This document shows, piece after piece, positions 12,801-25,000 of a DNA stretch of 60,000 nt; within the stretch, counting starts at the first letter, position 1, and each line of letters begins with the position of its first letter. This DNA is from Lineus longissimus (lineage: Eukaryota; Nemertea; Pilidiophora; Heteronemertea; Lineidae): positions 9,614,501 to 9,674,500 of the forward strand of contig NC_088309.1 in the NCBI RefSeq assembly GCF_910592395.1. Reading direction: 5' to 3'. The translations under genes were made by a program, and so were the position numbers. Below the pieces are notes generated by a model. That model searched no databases. It was not told the origin of the DNA and was given only the letters and a program-made list of their open reading frames with translations.

Positions 12801-15800
12801 GGAGATGAGGCTACACGAGATGGAAATTCCTTCTAAATGTTTCAATTTCTTTCTCCAGTTGCCACATGTGAGCAGTATCATGTTCCTTCTCCAACTAGCT
12901 AAAGTGCAACATTTAGTGGAACCTTGGAAAGGCACCTGGTTGCCGACCATACTATACAAAGCAGGTGATTCAATCAATCAGGTTAAGGGCGAGTTCTTGT
13001 ATTGTACCAATGTTACAATCTGAACCCCCTATCTCAAGGATTGCCAACTTTATTAAAAAGATATGCCATCTCCACAGGTGCGCCCCTAAACTCAATAGCG
13101 CAGCCGCAGACTTTTCATGTCATTTTCACAGTAGAAATGTCTCTCACATAGTTGTTTTCCCTGCATTCCTGACTAACCAACTGAACTGTGCCACATTGAG
13201 GGCAACAAATTAACCAACTCATCAAAATGCAAGTCAGGCTCCCAAACTTTCAAAGGATGGGACAGCTACAGGTCACGGGAAATCCACCGCCAAATGATGA
13301 TGAGAGAGCATCGGTCACCAATCCACTGTCACCAAAACAAAAATGACACGAAATCATCCAACAATAAAATCGCATAATTATCCTTCATAATTACACATAA
13401 TGCACACTTAATAACACACATAAAAATTCCATTTCGTGTCGGTTGTTTTCTCCAATGTGTAATAACCGCAAATAGGGAAGTTACACAAAACATCACTTCA
13501 TGAACTAGAGTGCAAACAAGCATATTAAGTCGAGTACAAAGCTCCTTTGTTTTCTTTTGCTAATATTAGCTTACCCCTTGACCAGACCTGGACTTTGTTG
13601 TCAAGTCTGACTATCTGACCACTGTTTTTAAACGTGTCTCTTTACATCCTTTACCGCTACTAACATAAGCATGTACTGTACTCTGTAGTCTGTAGCTCCA
13701 TGGATATGCACTTTTAACACCCACTAAGTTTTGAACACATATCTTTGCTATGAATAAAGTAAACTTCAAAGCAATCATACAATTCTGAATCTGCAGAGAC
13801 TACTGCTGACCACTGATACTAGCTTTCATTTTTGTGCAGCCACCATTGCAACAAGAATCAGCCATCGCTGCACCCTGCAATAAATATCGAACTAAGCAAC
13901 GAGCACTTTCAACAGCATACGAGCTATCTTTCTATCCCTCATTGTGGCAATCATTATTGCAGGTCACTTTTTTGCGGTGCACCCAAGTGAGTCTCTCAAA
14001 CATGCAAAAAAGATATGGTGCAGAGAATGATGGTGTCTCCAAAGATTTCCACGCAATACTATTCAATGCACTTTACTATTCTACTTACCAAGCAGCAATA
14101 TTTTTAAGCATCAAATTCTTCTTGTGATTGAATGGAGTTTAATTTGCACTGCATGAACATGCTGAAGGTGCTTGTGTTAAGGCTGCGTGGGCCCCTGACA
14201 AAGAAATCGTTTATATGGTCTATACCAAGAATTTCCAATACTAATGGGCTGTAGCTTGCTAATCAAACCACTCCAGCTAACAGAGTAACCAGAGCAAACA
14301 CTTCAATAATGAGAAATACCAGATATAAACAATTATTATGGAAGTAGAAATAGTTCCTGAACAGGGCGATTCAAAATCGATGCAGCGTTGCAAACTTGCA
14401 AAGATTTATGGTCAGGACAAACAACATCAAAATGAAATTTGAATATAAGAACTGTGATGACTGGCATTGGCAGCCATAATTACATGATTTTTGTATCGTT
14501 TGTCATGATCTTCTCTATTCAATCCAGGAAATTCAAAACAAGAGATGCAAAGGATTCAACTTTGACAATAGGTGGCACCCTACCAGTACTAAAATCTGGT
14601 ACGTCTTGGCAGCCATTGTTCCGCAAACCCCTGGGACAACAAAATATACCCCGATCATACAAATGTCATAAATTTCATTTTACTGTCAAAGGCAACCAAC
14701 CCCACATATACCACATTAACATAGAATGCCAACCTACCTCAGAATCTTCTCCTGATGTGAAGTTAAAGACCGAACGAGAGTATCTACACCGAGGTACCGT
14801 TTCTTAGATATCAGCAATGGCAATGCTGCACATAAATCCGTAGTGTGGAAGCAATGCTGCTTCTCGCTGGATTATTCACTCAGTCAGCCTGGGAGGATTT
14901 ACGGCATTTAGCACTCAATCAAATACTCCAGCGTTCCTAGAAATATTCCCGATCCTCGCCAATATTTGGCGGAACCGTCTCTGCTCCACTGTGCCTCTCC
15001 GCTCTACATATATTTTTAATCAGCCTGACCTCAGATAAACCTTGATAAAGCCACCATCAGTTGCCATGGAAACCAATGGAATTGACAATAATGAATGCGT
15101 CCTACGCTATCTGTGATAGTTAGCCGAAGTCGCGCTGATTCGTTGCAAAAAGCACCACTTCGAGGATTTTTTCAAGAATCCATGCCATTGTTTATTTATT
15201 TGAAGCGAAAGTGATTCCCCAGACAGCGATATTGGTAAGACGTGTACGCATTGGCCAATACCTCTGTCTTTATTTCTCTTCTGACAACAATATTGTCACC
15301 TGTCTGTCTGGCCCAAAGCCCATACAGCCAGACTCTAAACATGTCTAATCTCCCAGCAGAACTAGCCTACCGGTCATGCGGATGCAGTACCCATTTATCA
15401 TGCCGGTAGCAGAGATTATTAAAGGTGGGTATAGCCGTCAGTTGCGTCTGTCTGGTGAGAGTTACATGAATTTATATATGTAGTGTCTAGACAATTACGA
15501 CATGATGTACATACATGTATGTGTCACTGTCAGTTCGGTAAGATTACTGAGGTTCCATCTCAGGTTTGGCTAGATTCTTCATGTCCTCCACTGCACTTTT
15601 GGAACGACAGCCCCTTTATGCTACATGGTTGATTCTGTGTTTGAAAAGTAAGACCATGAATGATCTCAACATTATAAAAAATCTTATCCATTCTTTTTTA
15701 ATATAACAGAGACATTATCACCGTCAGTGTCAGCATTGGAGGTGATAATGAAATTGATCTGCATAAGCAATATGTCATTGACCATGTGACCAATCAATAC

Positions 15801-16641
15801 ATCATATGAAGCAGCTCTTGTTTTACAGTACAAGCTCTCAGATTGTCAATGTGACATTTCAACGTGAATTGCCAGGGGACTTCACAGAAATCAATCAATC
15901 ATCCATATCGGATTCAAACATCTCAAAGGCTGTGTACTTATGAGAAGAACGGTTCATAGTGTTAAGATTGCCAGACTCTTGATTGAGGACTGAGACAGGT
16001 TGTGAGTTTAAGTACATTTGATTTGAGCCATGATCTCCATGAGTTCGAAGGTTGTGCTTACATGAAGTTGTCCTGGCACAAATTCAACTTCTCATTACTC
16101 ATAGCGAAATGTAAACATGTTGAGATCTGACACTGCTGGCAAGTTTGACGAAACCAAAACTTCACTTCCCTCTTATTTCATCCATCAATTTAACGAGGCT
16201 TTGTACCTGGGAAATGCCCCCACCAAGGATCGCCCTCGAGACCCTGCCTGGACGGTTTTGACTTTTCATCATTGTACAACATCGCCTTCAGTTAGTTCCA
16301 AAATATACCGGTAGATGGAATCGTCATTTAGTTACTATATTTCTTGTATTATATAGAGGGCGTTGGCGCGTGTATGATCGCTCCGTTTAATCGACTAAAT
16401 AAGCGCGGTGGGTATAATGTACTGATTTGAGGTAGTAACTCAGGTAAGCCAAAACAAACTTAGTGAGTAAGGGTCTTTGGGTCGGGACTTGGGCTGTGAG
16501 GCGAGTACTTCGACTTTGTGCAAGAAAACTAGAAAAGAGTTTGGTAGGACCACACTCCACAGAATAACCAGATATTGACATGGTCATGCATGGTTGATGA
16601 TTGTTGAGACTGTCACTGACTGACTCAAGTGACTGACACTA
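12801..16641. other. Intergenic stretch, no gene seen
   Basis: No supported exon, RNA gene or transposon. Open frames up to 122 codons (14439-14807) begin at non-ATG codons and have no recognisable peptide. Confidence 0.45.
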
Positions 16642-16725
16642 AGGTGGCCCAGAATTATTTTCCTTTGGACAATAGAATTCTATTTTGTATCCATTGTATG
16701 TGGGAAAATAATTCTGGGCCACCCT
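16642..16725. mobile_element. 84-bp mariner-like hairpin MITE
   Basis: The left arm ggtggcccagaattattttc and the right arm gaaaataattctgggccacc are perfectly complementary, with about 40 bases between them. A cagggtggccca-type end is typical of Tc1/mariner MITEs (family knowledge). It is far too short to code. Confidence 0.75.
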
Positions 16726-17845
16726 GTATTGACATACTGTAGTGACAGACAAACCTGGAAAAAAACAGGTGAAAAAAGTCGCATTCAGATCAATATTACA
16801 GCGAATGTAAGGAGAAAACAACGTTTCTAAACTCACCCACTGATGCTCTGAATCTGTTTTCACGACTACTTCACACCGCTGCACATTTCATATGTAAGAT
16901 AAGCATAAAATCGGGTAAAATATCACTGATTTTAGCAGAACTTGTCAAATTGGAACACCATGTTGATTTTCGTTCGTGTATGTCCGGAGACAGTCGGCCA
17001 TTTCCGGAATTGCACTGAAACATCGGAAAAATCGTAGGTGGCAGCACCTGACTTTAGTGTTTGTCACAACCTGTCTTTTGAAGACAAAATGAGACGGGGA
17101 CCAAATGTGGACTTGATTATTAAAATATTTCTGTGATAGTTAGGCAGATTCAGTAATGAGAGGCAAACCATCAATGATGAGAGGGTTACAATGTCAAAAA
17201 GTAACGCCACAACCTCTTTCATGCTGAGATAGTGTCACAATCATTTATGACAATTATCACAACCTCTCCAAAGAATGACAGTGGACTACCTGAAGTCATT
17301 CGTATGCCTTCCCTTGCATATAAAAGTGCAGATTGAAAGGTCTTGAAGTTTAGAATGACTTGAAGTTGGTTACACACCATTGGACAGAGTACCTGCAATT
17401 TTGATGCCCTCGCCCGTACAAAAAAGGAAAAACAACTGTGTTTAGATAATATATTGTAATGTAGGGTGCGGCCCAATAAATACATTGTATCAGGCATCCA
17501 AAATGTCTCAAAGATGAAAGAGATCAGTCACAATTGGCTCACAATCACCAAATTGGCTTTGACTCTGGGGACAAACTATTGTAACTCTGCTTGGATCATC
17601 AGACATTGTCACAATCAGTCCGATTGCATGCGAGTTAATCAGAGACAGTACAAGGACACATCAAATGTTATAACAGGCCTACACTCCGGTTACAGAGGAC
17701 TGGCCTCATAGTCCTGTCGCCAAAGAAAAAAGACAAATATGATGACAGAATGGACTGCCTCGGGAATCTACAGTAGGCCTGGAGCAAGACATTTGTCATA
17801 TTTCAAGGAAGACTCATCACAATCAGACAATTTCAATGTGGACAC
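16726..17845. other. Intergenic stretch leading into satellite
   Basis: No gene seen. From about 17500 the sequence repeats short phrases such as tcacaatca that also occur in the satellite, so this may include decayed satellite units. Confidence 0.4.
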
Positions 17846-19043
17846 GTGTACATACAGGAGTTGTATTGAACACATAATCAAGGGTTGGACTGAAAGATCT
17901 CTAGCAGACTGAATTCTGACATATTTATGAGAACCAGGGAGTGGCAGGGACAGACTGAAACATCCTACTAGATTGAAATCTCAGAAACAGTGATGTCCGA
18001 TGTCACAATCAGGTACTTAGAGTAGACCCTTTGAGATTTGAGCGTGTGCATACAGGAGTTGTATTGAACACATAATCAAGGGATGGACAGAATTAAACAT
18101 CTCTAGCAGACTGAATTCTGACATATTGATGAGAACCAGGGAGTCGCAGGGACAGATTGAAACATCCTACTAGATTGAGTCTCAGAAACAGTGATGTCCG
18201 ACGTCACAATCAGGTACTTAGAGAAGACCCTTTGAGATTTGAGCGTGTACATACAGGAGTTGTATTGAACACATAATCAAGGGGTGGACTGAAACATCTC
18301 CAGCAGATTGAATTCTGACATATTGATGAGAACCAGGGAGTGGCAGGGACAGACTGAAACATCCTACTAGATTGAAATATCAGAAACAGTGATGTCCGAT
18401 GTCACAATCAGGTACTTAGAGTAGACCCTTTGAGATTTGAGCGTGTACATACAGGAGTTGTTTTGAACACATAATCAAGGGTTGGACTGAAAGATCTCCA
18501 GCAGACTGAATTCTGACATATTGATGAGAACCAGGGAGTGGCAGGGACAGATTGAAACATCCTACTAGATTGACATCTCAGAAACAGTGATGTCCGATGT
18601 CACAATCAGGTACTTAGAGTAGACCCTTTGAGATTTGAGCGTGTGCATACAGGAGTTGTATTGAACACATAATCAAGGGATGGACTGAAACATCTCCAGC
18701 AGACTGAATTCTAACATATTGATGAGAACCAGGGAGTGGCAGGGACAGATTGAAACATCCTACTAGATTGACATCTCAGAAACAGTGATGTCCGATGTCA
18801 CAATCAGGTACTTAGAGTAGAACTTTGAGATTTGAGCGTGTGCATACAGGAGTTGTATTGAACACATAATCAAGGGGTGGACTGAAACATCTCTAGCAGA
18901 CTGAATTCTGACGTATTGATGAGAACCAGGGAGTGGCAGGGACAGATTGAAACATCCTACTAGATTGACATCTCAGAAACAGTGATGTCCGATGTCACAA
19001 TCAGGTACTTAGAGTAGACCCTTTGAGATTTGAGCGTTTCAAA
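17846..19043. repeat. 198-bp satellite, six units
   Basis: Unit starts (gtgtacatacaggag or gtgtgcatacaggag) fall at 17846, 18044, 18245, 18443, 18641 and 18838, with the next expected start at 19035, so spacings are 197-201. Units differ by scattered substitutions and small indels. Each contains tgaattctgacatattgatg and gtcacaatcaggtacttag. The array stops where a pogo-like MITE begins. Confidence 0.9.
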
Positions 19044-19203
19044 TACAGTGGAACCTCCCTTAGCGGACACCTCTCTATTAAGGACATTAGTTTTGGTCCC
19101 AAATTGGTAGTTTCTATTCAATTTGACCTCTTTAATCAGGACACCTCTCTATTAAGGACAGCACTTGGCAGCCCCGAAGGTGTCCTTAATAGAGGTTCTA
19201 CAA
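19044..19203 (+). mobile_element. pogo-like MITE, copy 2
   Basis: Starts tacagtggaacctccctt and carries the internal ggacacctctctattaagga repeats; the right end is eroded after gaggttctaca. It sits a few bases inside what would be the seventh satellite unit, so it inserted into the array or marks its edge. Confidence 0.75.
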
Positions 19204-19300
19204 GACATGAATGTCTTTCGAACTGGATACTGTGGTTTGGCGACTTCGTCTACTGTCAAGAGACATGGGAGATGGAGAGATATCTTCTGCAGTTTAAATA

Positions 19301-19666
19301 CTGAAACAGTAGTGTAGCAATCTGTCTCAGTTGTCCAATAGGAGAGTATCTTGGTGTGCTGTTTGACAGAACAGTCCGGGACTTTCACAGGATGTCCAGT
19401 TCCCAAGTACGTCTCATAACATAGCAATCACTTTTGTCAATCATTGAACAAATAGTAAGGTTGAGATATCTTTTTTAATAAGACTGAAACAGTAGTGTAG
19501 CAATCTGTCTCAGTTGTCCAATAGGAGAGTATCTTGGTGAGCTGTTTGACAGAACAGTCCGGGACTTTCACAGGATGTCCAGTTCTCAAGTGCATCTCAT
19601 AACATAGCAATCACTTTTGTCAATCATTGAACAAATAGTAAGGTAGAGATATCTTTTTTAATGAGA
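19301..19666. repeat. Tandem duplication, two 183-bp units
   Basis: ctgaaacagtagtgtagcaa starts at 19301 and again at 19484; the copies differ by a handful of substitutions across the full unit, ending in ttttttaat(a/g)aga. Confidence 0.9.
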
Positions 19667-20172
19667 CAGTTTTACATAATTCGGTTACAATCCTCCGTTT
19701 TAGGGACTATCAAGAAATACAACAATAAGACAAGAGTATTCAGGATTTTGTCCATGATGACCCAAAGAGATGAGCACAGTTCTTCCGAATCGACAGCACA
19801 TTTCAAGCATTTACCCAGACACTAATCATCACAGCTGTTCTGTCAATTTGTCATGTCCCATAGAATCAGTAACAACCAACTGTCCGAGTCACAATCAGTC
19901 AATTCCAGCACCAGTCTAAAGGCCACTTCCAAACAAGGCTCGTATTCATACCCAAGTTCAAGCATTCAAATCAATGACTCGGAGAGGTGTGAGAGCCTCG
20001 GAGAAGGTTGTTGCCGATTCTACAGGTTGTGTCTGCTGTCTGAACTGATTAAACCCTTTGCAAAGCACTCACAAAGTGAACGTCCGAATAGAAATTGTCT
20101 TTCACAGTTGAATAACATAGTAGAAGAGTAATGAGTTGCCACCAGAAGAATATTATTTATCGAATGGATTTT
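19667..20172. other. SRFBP1: Region 3' of the SRFBP1 gene
   Basis: This should contain the 3' UTR of the minus-strand gene. No canonical AATAAA was found on the minus strand just after the stop; a weak ataaat variant lies near 20155. No other feature was seen. Confidence 0.4.
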
Positions 20173-20282
20173 TCAGTCACTATCGTCAAACTTGATTTTC
20201 TTTCCCTGAAAGGACTTTATTGATGCTGCCTGCTCTTTCCGCTTACGACTTGCTTCCCAAGATGGATGGACTTTCTCGGCAG
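20173..20282 (-). CDS. SRFBP1: SRFBP1 exon 7, conserved C-terminus
   Basis: Acceptor ATATTTTCAG, stop TGA at 20175-20173. It contains [16 protein letters not shown] and [13 protein letters not shown], nearly identical to the end of vertebrate SRFBP1. This is the firmest family evidence in the window. Confidence 0.95.
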
Positions 20283-23200
20283 CTGAAAATATGCAGGAAC
20301 AAATGTAGTATTCATAACAACCAATCAGGACTACGGTTGGCTACAAATTGATTTATCAGCCTGGGGAAGAATTCTATTTTGCCCACTTGGATGGGGACCT
20401 TTGTTCGCCCAGGTACATACTAGTAGGCACTTCTTAAAGGATTTGCTGGAACCTTAATTTTACGCCATCACTTGAAAGACCAAGCAGTGAATGGTAACAA
20501 TGTTGGTGTTTTACTCAGGGACACACAACAGTGTTCCTTCCAAGAGTCGAACCCACAACTTCCTGATGATGAACCCGTCACACCTACCACCAGATGTAGG
20601 CCAAAGATCCCCCAGATAATCCATAAAACTAACCTTTACTACTTTTGTCATCAGGTTTCTTACTTGAGTGTTCATAGGCCTTATTTTCATAAGGTTTACT
20701 GTATCGGTCTCCTCTGAAATAGATCACAGAACATTTAATGACAAGTCGAGTTGATCAATATCTAATAGTTAAGTTATCTATCAGTTGATCACAGTGCCTA
20801 AACTAAGTAGCACTGAAGTGAACTCAATCTGTATGTGCATTTAAACTCAGAAATACTGGCAATTTGCATATCACATTAGTTATATCAAACTCACCCTCTC
20901 CCTGTTTGTTGAAAACGCCCACCTCCACGTCCCATGGATGATCCTCTATCACCACCACGATGCCCTCGGAATCCTCCTTGTCCCCCATCACGCCCTTGGA
21001 ACGACCCCCGATTACCGCCTCGACCTTGAAATGACCCCCTGTGGCCATCACGATCATGATAAGAACCCCTTCTGCCTCTATCCTGAAATGATCCTCTCCG
21101 ACCTCGATATGAATCCCCATGAAATCCCCGCTGTCCTTCATTTCGATCATATGAATCCCTGCTGCCACGACCCCGTCCTCCTCGAAAATTCCTAAACCCT
21201 TCATTCCTATCACTTCTATCGGTTTCAGGTTTGGATAACGCACCAACGAAAACAGATTCGATCATTTGCCTACCCCTATGATGAGTCATTTCAGCATCTT
21301 CCTCCTCCACACCGCTACTGTCCCCATTCCCCTCATCATCATCCAACATATCCCTCTCATCTTCCTCCCCATCTTCTGTCATAAAAAACATATCCCTTGC
21401 CTCTCGCTTTTCTCTCCTTTCCTCACTAGACCCCAACAAAAAGTCTGGCACATCCTCCTCCCCAGAGTCATCATCCCCGGCGGACACAGCAATATCATCT
21501 GCATCATCAACATCTAAGTTCAATTTCTGAATAACCATGGTACCCTTTTTAACATTCACTGGTTCTTTTTTTGGTTTGATTACATCTTGCTGCACTTGAC
21601 CTTTCTCTATAGCAGCCGACGTAACAAGCCCCATCTTTCTAGGAGAAACAGTCTTCTTCACCTTACTCTTTTTCATTTCAGTTTTAGACTCCTGTATTTC
21701 AACTAAAGGAGACTTGGAAGGACGTTTAGAGTCGACCCCAGGTTTCACACTATGAGCACCGATGAGTTTTGTCTTTTTTACAACCTTGGCCACACTTTCT
21801 GCTTTTGAAGCATCAGGGACAAGATTTGTATCTCCTGTACTACCAGCGGATGCACTGCTATCGGATTCCTTCTCAGCATCTGAAGATGAATCATCAGTAT
21901 CTGAAGTCCGTACCTCAATATCTTCAGCTTCTGGTTCTGAATCTTCTCCAGATTCTGAATCAGAACCTCCACTGTCAACATTTTCAGGACTCGACTCTCT
22001 ATCCTTTGCAACATTTTCAGAACTAGAGTCATCCTCATCAGACGATACTTCTCCATCTTCCTTTACTGTGAAAATGTTCAAATGTTTCAACCTTTGATTG
22101 TATACATTTATCGTCTGCTTCTCGGCAACAGTCGTCTGCGGATCGTCAGATTTTTCACCAGTTCTATTTGCAGCATTCACCTTGGATCGCTCATCAACAA
22201 GTTTACTCGGTTCTTTGCAAATACCAGTAATTTCACCAGTGTCCAAGTCCACATTTTCAGACAAATCCTCGTTTTCAGACAAGTCCTCACCTTCAGACTT
22301 GCTACCTTCAGATTCAGATACATTTTCAGCACCTTCTTTTCTTTCAATGATTTTAACCCTACTGCCCATATCAACACCAGAATTACTTTCTTCATCCGAT
22401 TTTTCATTTGAACTCCCCTCCTCATCTGAACTGTCTTCATCACTCTCTTCAGCCGTACCAGTCTTATCAACATCAACGTCAACCTTTGGTACTACTGTGT
22501 CCTCCAAACACATGCTCCCACCATGCTGTTTGGCCACCATCTCCTTCATTGCTTGACTACCCGCACCCTTCGTCCTCGTCTTCTTATACCGCCTCCCTGT
22601 CTGTTTGTAGATAAGAAACTTTGCCAGCGATTCCCAGTCCTCGTGACCCTTGCGGAATGTCGCCACGTCTTTCTGCATTGCCTGGCAACAAGCCAGCCGG
22701 GTCATGGCTCTGGTTTCAGTGGAGACTTTAGGCTGGAAGAGTACAGATGAACAAAGTGACAATAAATTATTACACCAAGAAGAAATTCATAAACAATTCA
22801 CACAGTCCTCTTTATTCAGTATTTCAAAAAGAAAAGTTTGAGACATGAGTAGAGAAAGCTTGTACTTGTACTAGGTAACTCCCTCAAAAATACTGTGTTG
22901 AATTGAATACTTACATTTTTGCATACCTCATCAAAGGTTGCAGTGTTGGCAAGGGAAAACTTAGAAACCTTGTCTACTGGTAAGTCCTGCAACAAGAAGT
23001 AAGATGCTCATAATATCAATGTGTTTGAGGCAGAAATTGACTCAAACAGGACCAATAGCCATGACCATAAGAAAGAAAGGCCGTCAGAAAATCGCCTTTC
23101 TTTGTGTTGTTTCAGTATCAATAAAACTGCACACTTTCTACACTTTTCTCATCCCCAGTCATCTGAAAGGTCTACTGACAACAGATGCAGCCTCTCTGGG

Positions 23201-24117
23201 TAAGGAGAATCATGGCAGCATATTGAGTAATATCTAGTGTTCCACATAGGAACAGACCAAAAATAATAAACAAATTTCTATCTCACCTTTATAATGGTAA
23301 CTTCCTCGTAAAGACGATCAGCCTTATTCTTATTTTTTGTCACTTGATCATCTGTTCCTCTGAAATAAGTAAAATGAGAAGTTTACCCTGTGTGATCATG
23401 TCATTATTTATGTGATTTTATCTCCGTCATCTAAGTCAGGAGAATCACAGCAGTATATGGAGTTATATCTGGTTCTCCAAATAGAAGTGTTGGCGTAGTT
23501 TTAATTAAGCATTTTGAGAACACTGTCACAGTAAATGAGTAAATATCTGATTTTCGCGGCATTTAAATTTTTTTGCGGATTTTGCTGATCACGAAATTAA
23601 AATGCGCATGAAAATTTCCTGGTTTGCAGTGAACTTTGTCCTTACACATAATCTCTCGATAGGCGGCCAGTGTGTAGCTACTATTTACCAGTCACGGTGC
23701 AGATACAGAAATGTAATGTATGAGTCTGCACCTGGCAGACGACCAAGCAAAAAATAAGTAGGCCTACTCACGGACCGCTACTCACTTCTTATTTTTCAAT
23801 TGTTTCATTGTTCGACATAATTTGTGGATAACTTGGACCTTGGCCTTCTTAACAGAGCTTCTCATTTTGACAATCTGGAAAAAAGGTTAACATGTCAGAG
23901 CATTAGAGCAACTCCAACTCAGAGCCAAGTACAAAAATGTCAAAAATGTTGAGACAACCTGTATTATTTTGAGACATCATGTAGGTCCGTGTACATTGAT
24001 GTACAGCAAGAAGATTAAATTTTTTGCACTCATCGTAATTACCAAGTTATTTAGCCCAACTAGGTCAATACTGGCATCTATATCTTGACTATCGATCCTT
24101 CTACACTGTTCTTCCAT
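20173..24117 (-). CDS. SRFBP1: SRFBP1/BUD22-family protein, complete seven-exon gene
   Basis: Joined exons 24117-24043, 23874-23786, 23359-23287, 22986-22915, 22732-20895, 20713-20634 and 20282-20173 give 778 codons with every junction in phase. The N-terminal part (about residues 20-125) follows human SRFBP1: a [16 protein letters not shown] segment, then [15 protein letters not shown], a FDEVCKN block and a [17 protein letters not shown] block. The last 36 residues contain [13 protein letters not shown] and [10 protein letters not shown], the family's hallmark C-terminus. The middle is long, acidic and Ser-rich, followed by an RGG block at about 617-716, making the protein much longer than the roughly 430-residue human one. 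BUD22 in yeast acts in small-subunit rRNA processing; SRFBP1 binds serum response factor. A nuclear/nucleolar location is therefore inferred. It lies head to head with the large coiled-coil gene. Confidence 0.92.
20395..20605 (-). mobile_element. tRNA-derived SINE in SRFBP1 intron 6
   Basis: On the minus strand, gtggtaggtgtgacgggttc resembles a tRNA A-box half, gtgggttcgactcttgg contains a good B box, and tgtgtccctgagtaaaacac matches the SINE body phrase tgtgtccttgggcaaggcac. It lies in the gene's own transcriptional orientation. Ends are approximate. Confidence 0.55.
20634..20713 (-). CDS. SRFBP1: SRFBP1 exon 6
   Basis: Acceptor ATTTCAG, donor GTTAGT. It completes the split Gly codon and encodes [20 protein letters not shown] then DDKSSK, a polar linker between the RGG block and the C-terminal motif. 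Confidence 0.88.
20895..22732 (-). CDS. SRFBP1: SRFBP1 exon 5, acidic region and RGG block
   Basis: Acceptor CTTCCAG, donor GTGAGT. This 1,838-bp exon starts [13 protein letters not shown] and encodes about 490 residues of Ser/Asp/Glu-rich sequence with short Lys/Arg islands. [21 protein letters not shown] motif recalls the FFIG..RRTRKK region of the human protein. It ends in about 100 residues of Arg/Gly sequence with repeated GSFQ[GD]R units. Long open frames on the opposite strand are shadows of this biased composition. Confidence 0.92.
22915..22986 (-). CDS. SRFBP1: SRFBP1 exon 4
   Basis: Acceptor TTGTTGCAG, donor GTAAGT. It encodes 24 residues ending ATFDEVCKN, corresponding to the human DDINFEKIFKK segment. 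Confidence 0.9.
23287..23359 (-). CDS. SRFBP1: SRFBP1 exon 3
   Basis: Acceptor ATTTCAG, donor GTGAG. It encodes [20 protein letters not shown] plus TIIK, aligning with the human KKGTEDALLKNQRRAQRLLEE region. Confidence 0.9.
23786..23874 (-). CDS. SRFBP1: SRFBP1 exon 2, conserved basic helix
   Basis: Acceptor TTTTTTCCAG, donor GTGAGT. It encodes [19 protein letters not shown] and LKNKK, the most conserved part of the BUD22 N-terminal region. It ends with two bases of a Lys codon. Confidence 0.92.
24043..24117 (-). CDS. SRFBP1: SRFBP1 exon 1
   Basis: ATG at 24117-24115 (context acaATGg), 25 codons ending NNL, donor GTAATT. This start is chosen because it is the only ATG in the exon and the next exon continues in phase 0 with IVKMR, the first block conserved with vertebrates. 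Confidence 0.85.
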
Positions 24118-24300
24118 TGTAAAATTGAAAAATAATCAGCGAATGAACAACAAAAACGAAGTTTACAGAGATAAAAAACGAAACATGTGGACCGGAAGTA
24201 GATGACTGATTTTCACACGCACGCGCAGTGGTACAACTAGCTACTTAATCATTAAATCCCCCAAAGTTCGAGTACAGGATAGCCTATTAAAAACTCAAGG
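24118..24300 (-). promoter_or_regulatory. SRFBP1: SRFBP1 5' flank with ETS and NRF1-like sites
   Basis: About 75 bases before the ATG is accggaagta (24191-24200), a perfect ETS/GABP-type core, and gcacgcgcag (24219-24228) resembles an NRF1 half site. No TATA box is present on this side. ETS plus NRF1 sites without TATA are usual at housekeeping and ribosome-biogenesis promoters (established knowledge). Use in this organism is inferred. Confidence 0.5.
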
Positions 24301-24799
24301 GGAAGTTTAAATTTTCTTTTCATTTGTTAGTTGTATGAGATATATTTGATAACGTATTTTATGGTGTTGTCAAGTACCCTATTGTTCGTTAGAATTCCTC
24401 TTTCAAGGTCAAGGACATCGATTGTTTTTGCAGACGAAAACTTGAAGGAAATCACGCAAATAATAACTATATTTCTCTGTTACACACGGGTAAGATACAT
24501 TGTAGAAGCGCTTAAATGATCAAATTTGTAAATAGGTTTCGTTGTATAGGCAGATATTTCTCATATTGTGTGCAGTTTTGCTGCAGTTTGTATATTTGTG
24601 AAGACATTCTTGCCTGATTTGTCCGACAATAGATTGTCCGGAAACCAAAATGTGCATATTGCATGACAGATATCTGTCAAGATGTCCCATTTTGTCTACT
24701 CTTTTGGTATTGTCATAAGAAACAGTATCAACCCCCCAGAACCTCCACATAAACTGAGAGAGGTCAAGCAACTGGATGAGCTCCTGCAGCGTGTCCACA

Positions 24800-25000
24800 C
24801 CAGCCCGCCCCCTACGGCGCCCTAGGCCTACTAACTAGCCTAGTCTACACTTGCCTACTAGGTGCCTGGGCTAGCTATAGAGGCCTAGGGCCCTCCCTCC
24901 ACTATTCTGTTGTCACTATATATATATATAGCCAGACATGACACCGACCAATTAGACCCCTGTCTGTAGACTATAGCCAACAGGAAAACTTAGTAGACAG
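24800..25000 (+). promoter_or_regulatory. Candidate core promoter of the coiled-coil gene
   Basis: A GC-box-like ccgccccc (24805-24812) lies upstream of a run of ta repeats (tatatatatata, about 24917-24930) that could serve as a TATA box about 70-85 bases before the candidate ATG at 25001. This is circumstantial: the ta run could equally be a microsatellite. Confidence 0.3.

Noticed and set aside
21762-22556. Long plus-strand open frames rich in Ser and Phe opposite the SRFBP1 gene
   Set aside because: They lie antisense to the acidic and Ser-rich part of exon 5; biased codons there remove stops on the other strand. No independent coding sign.
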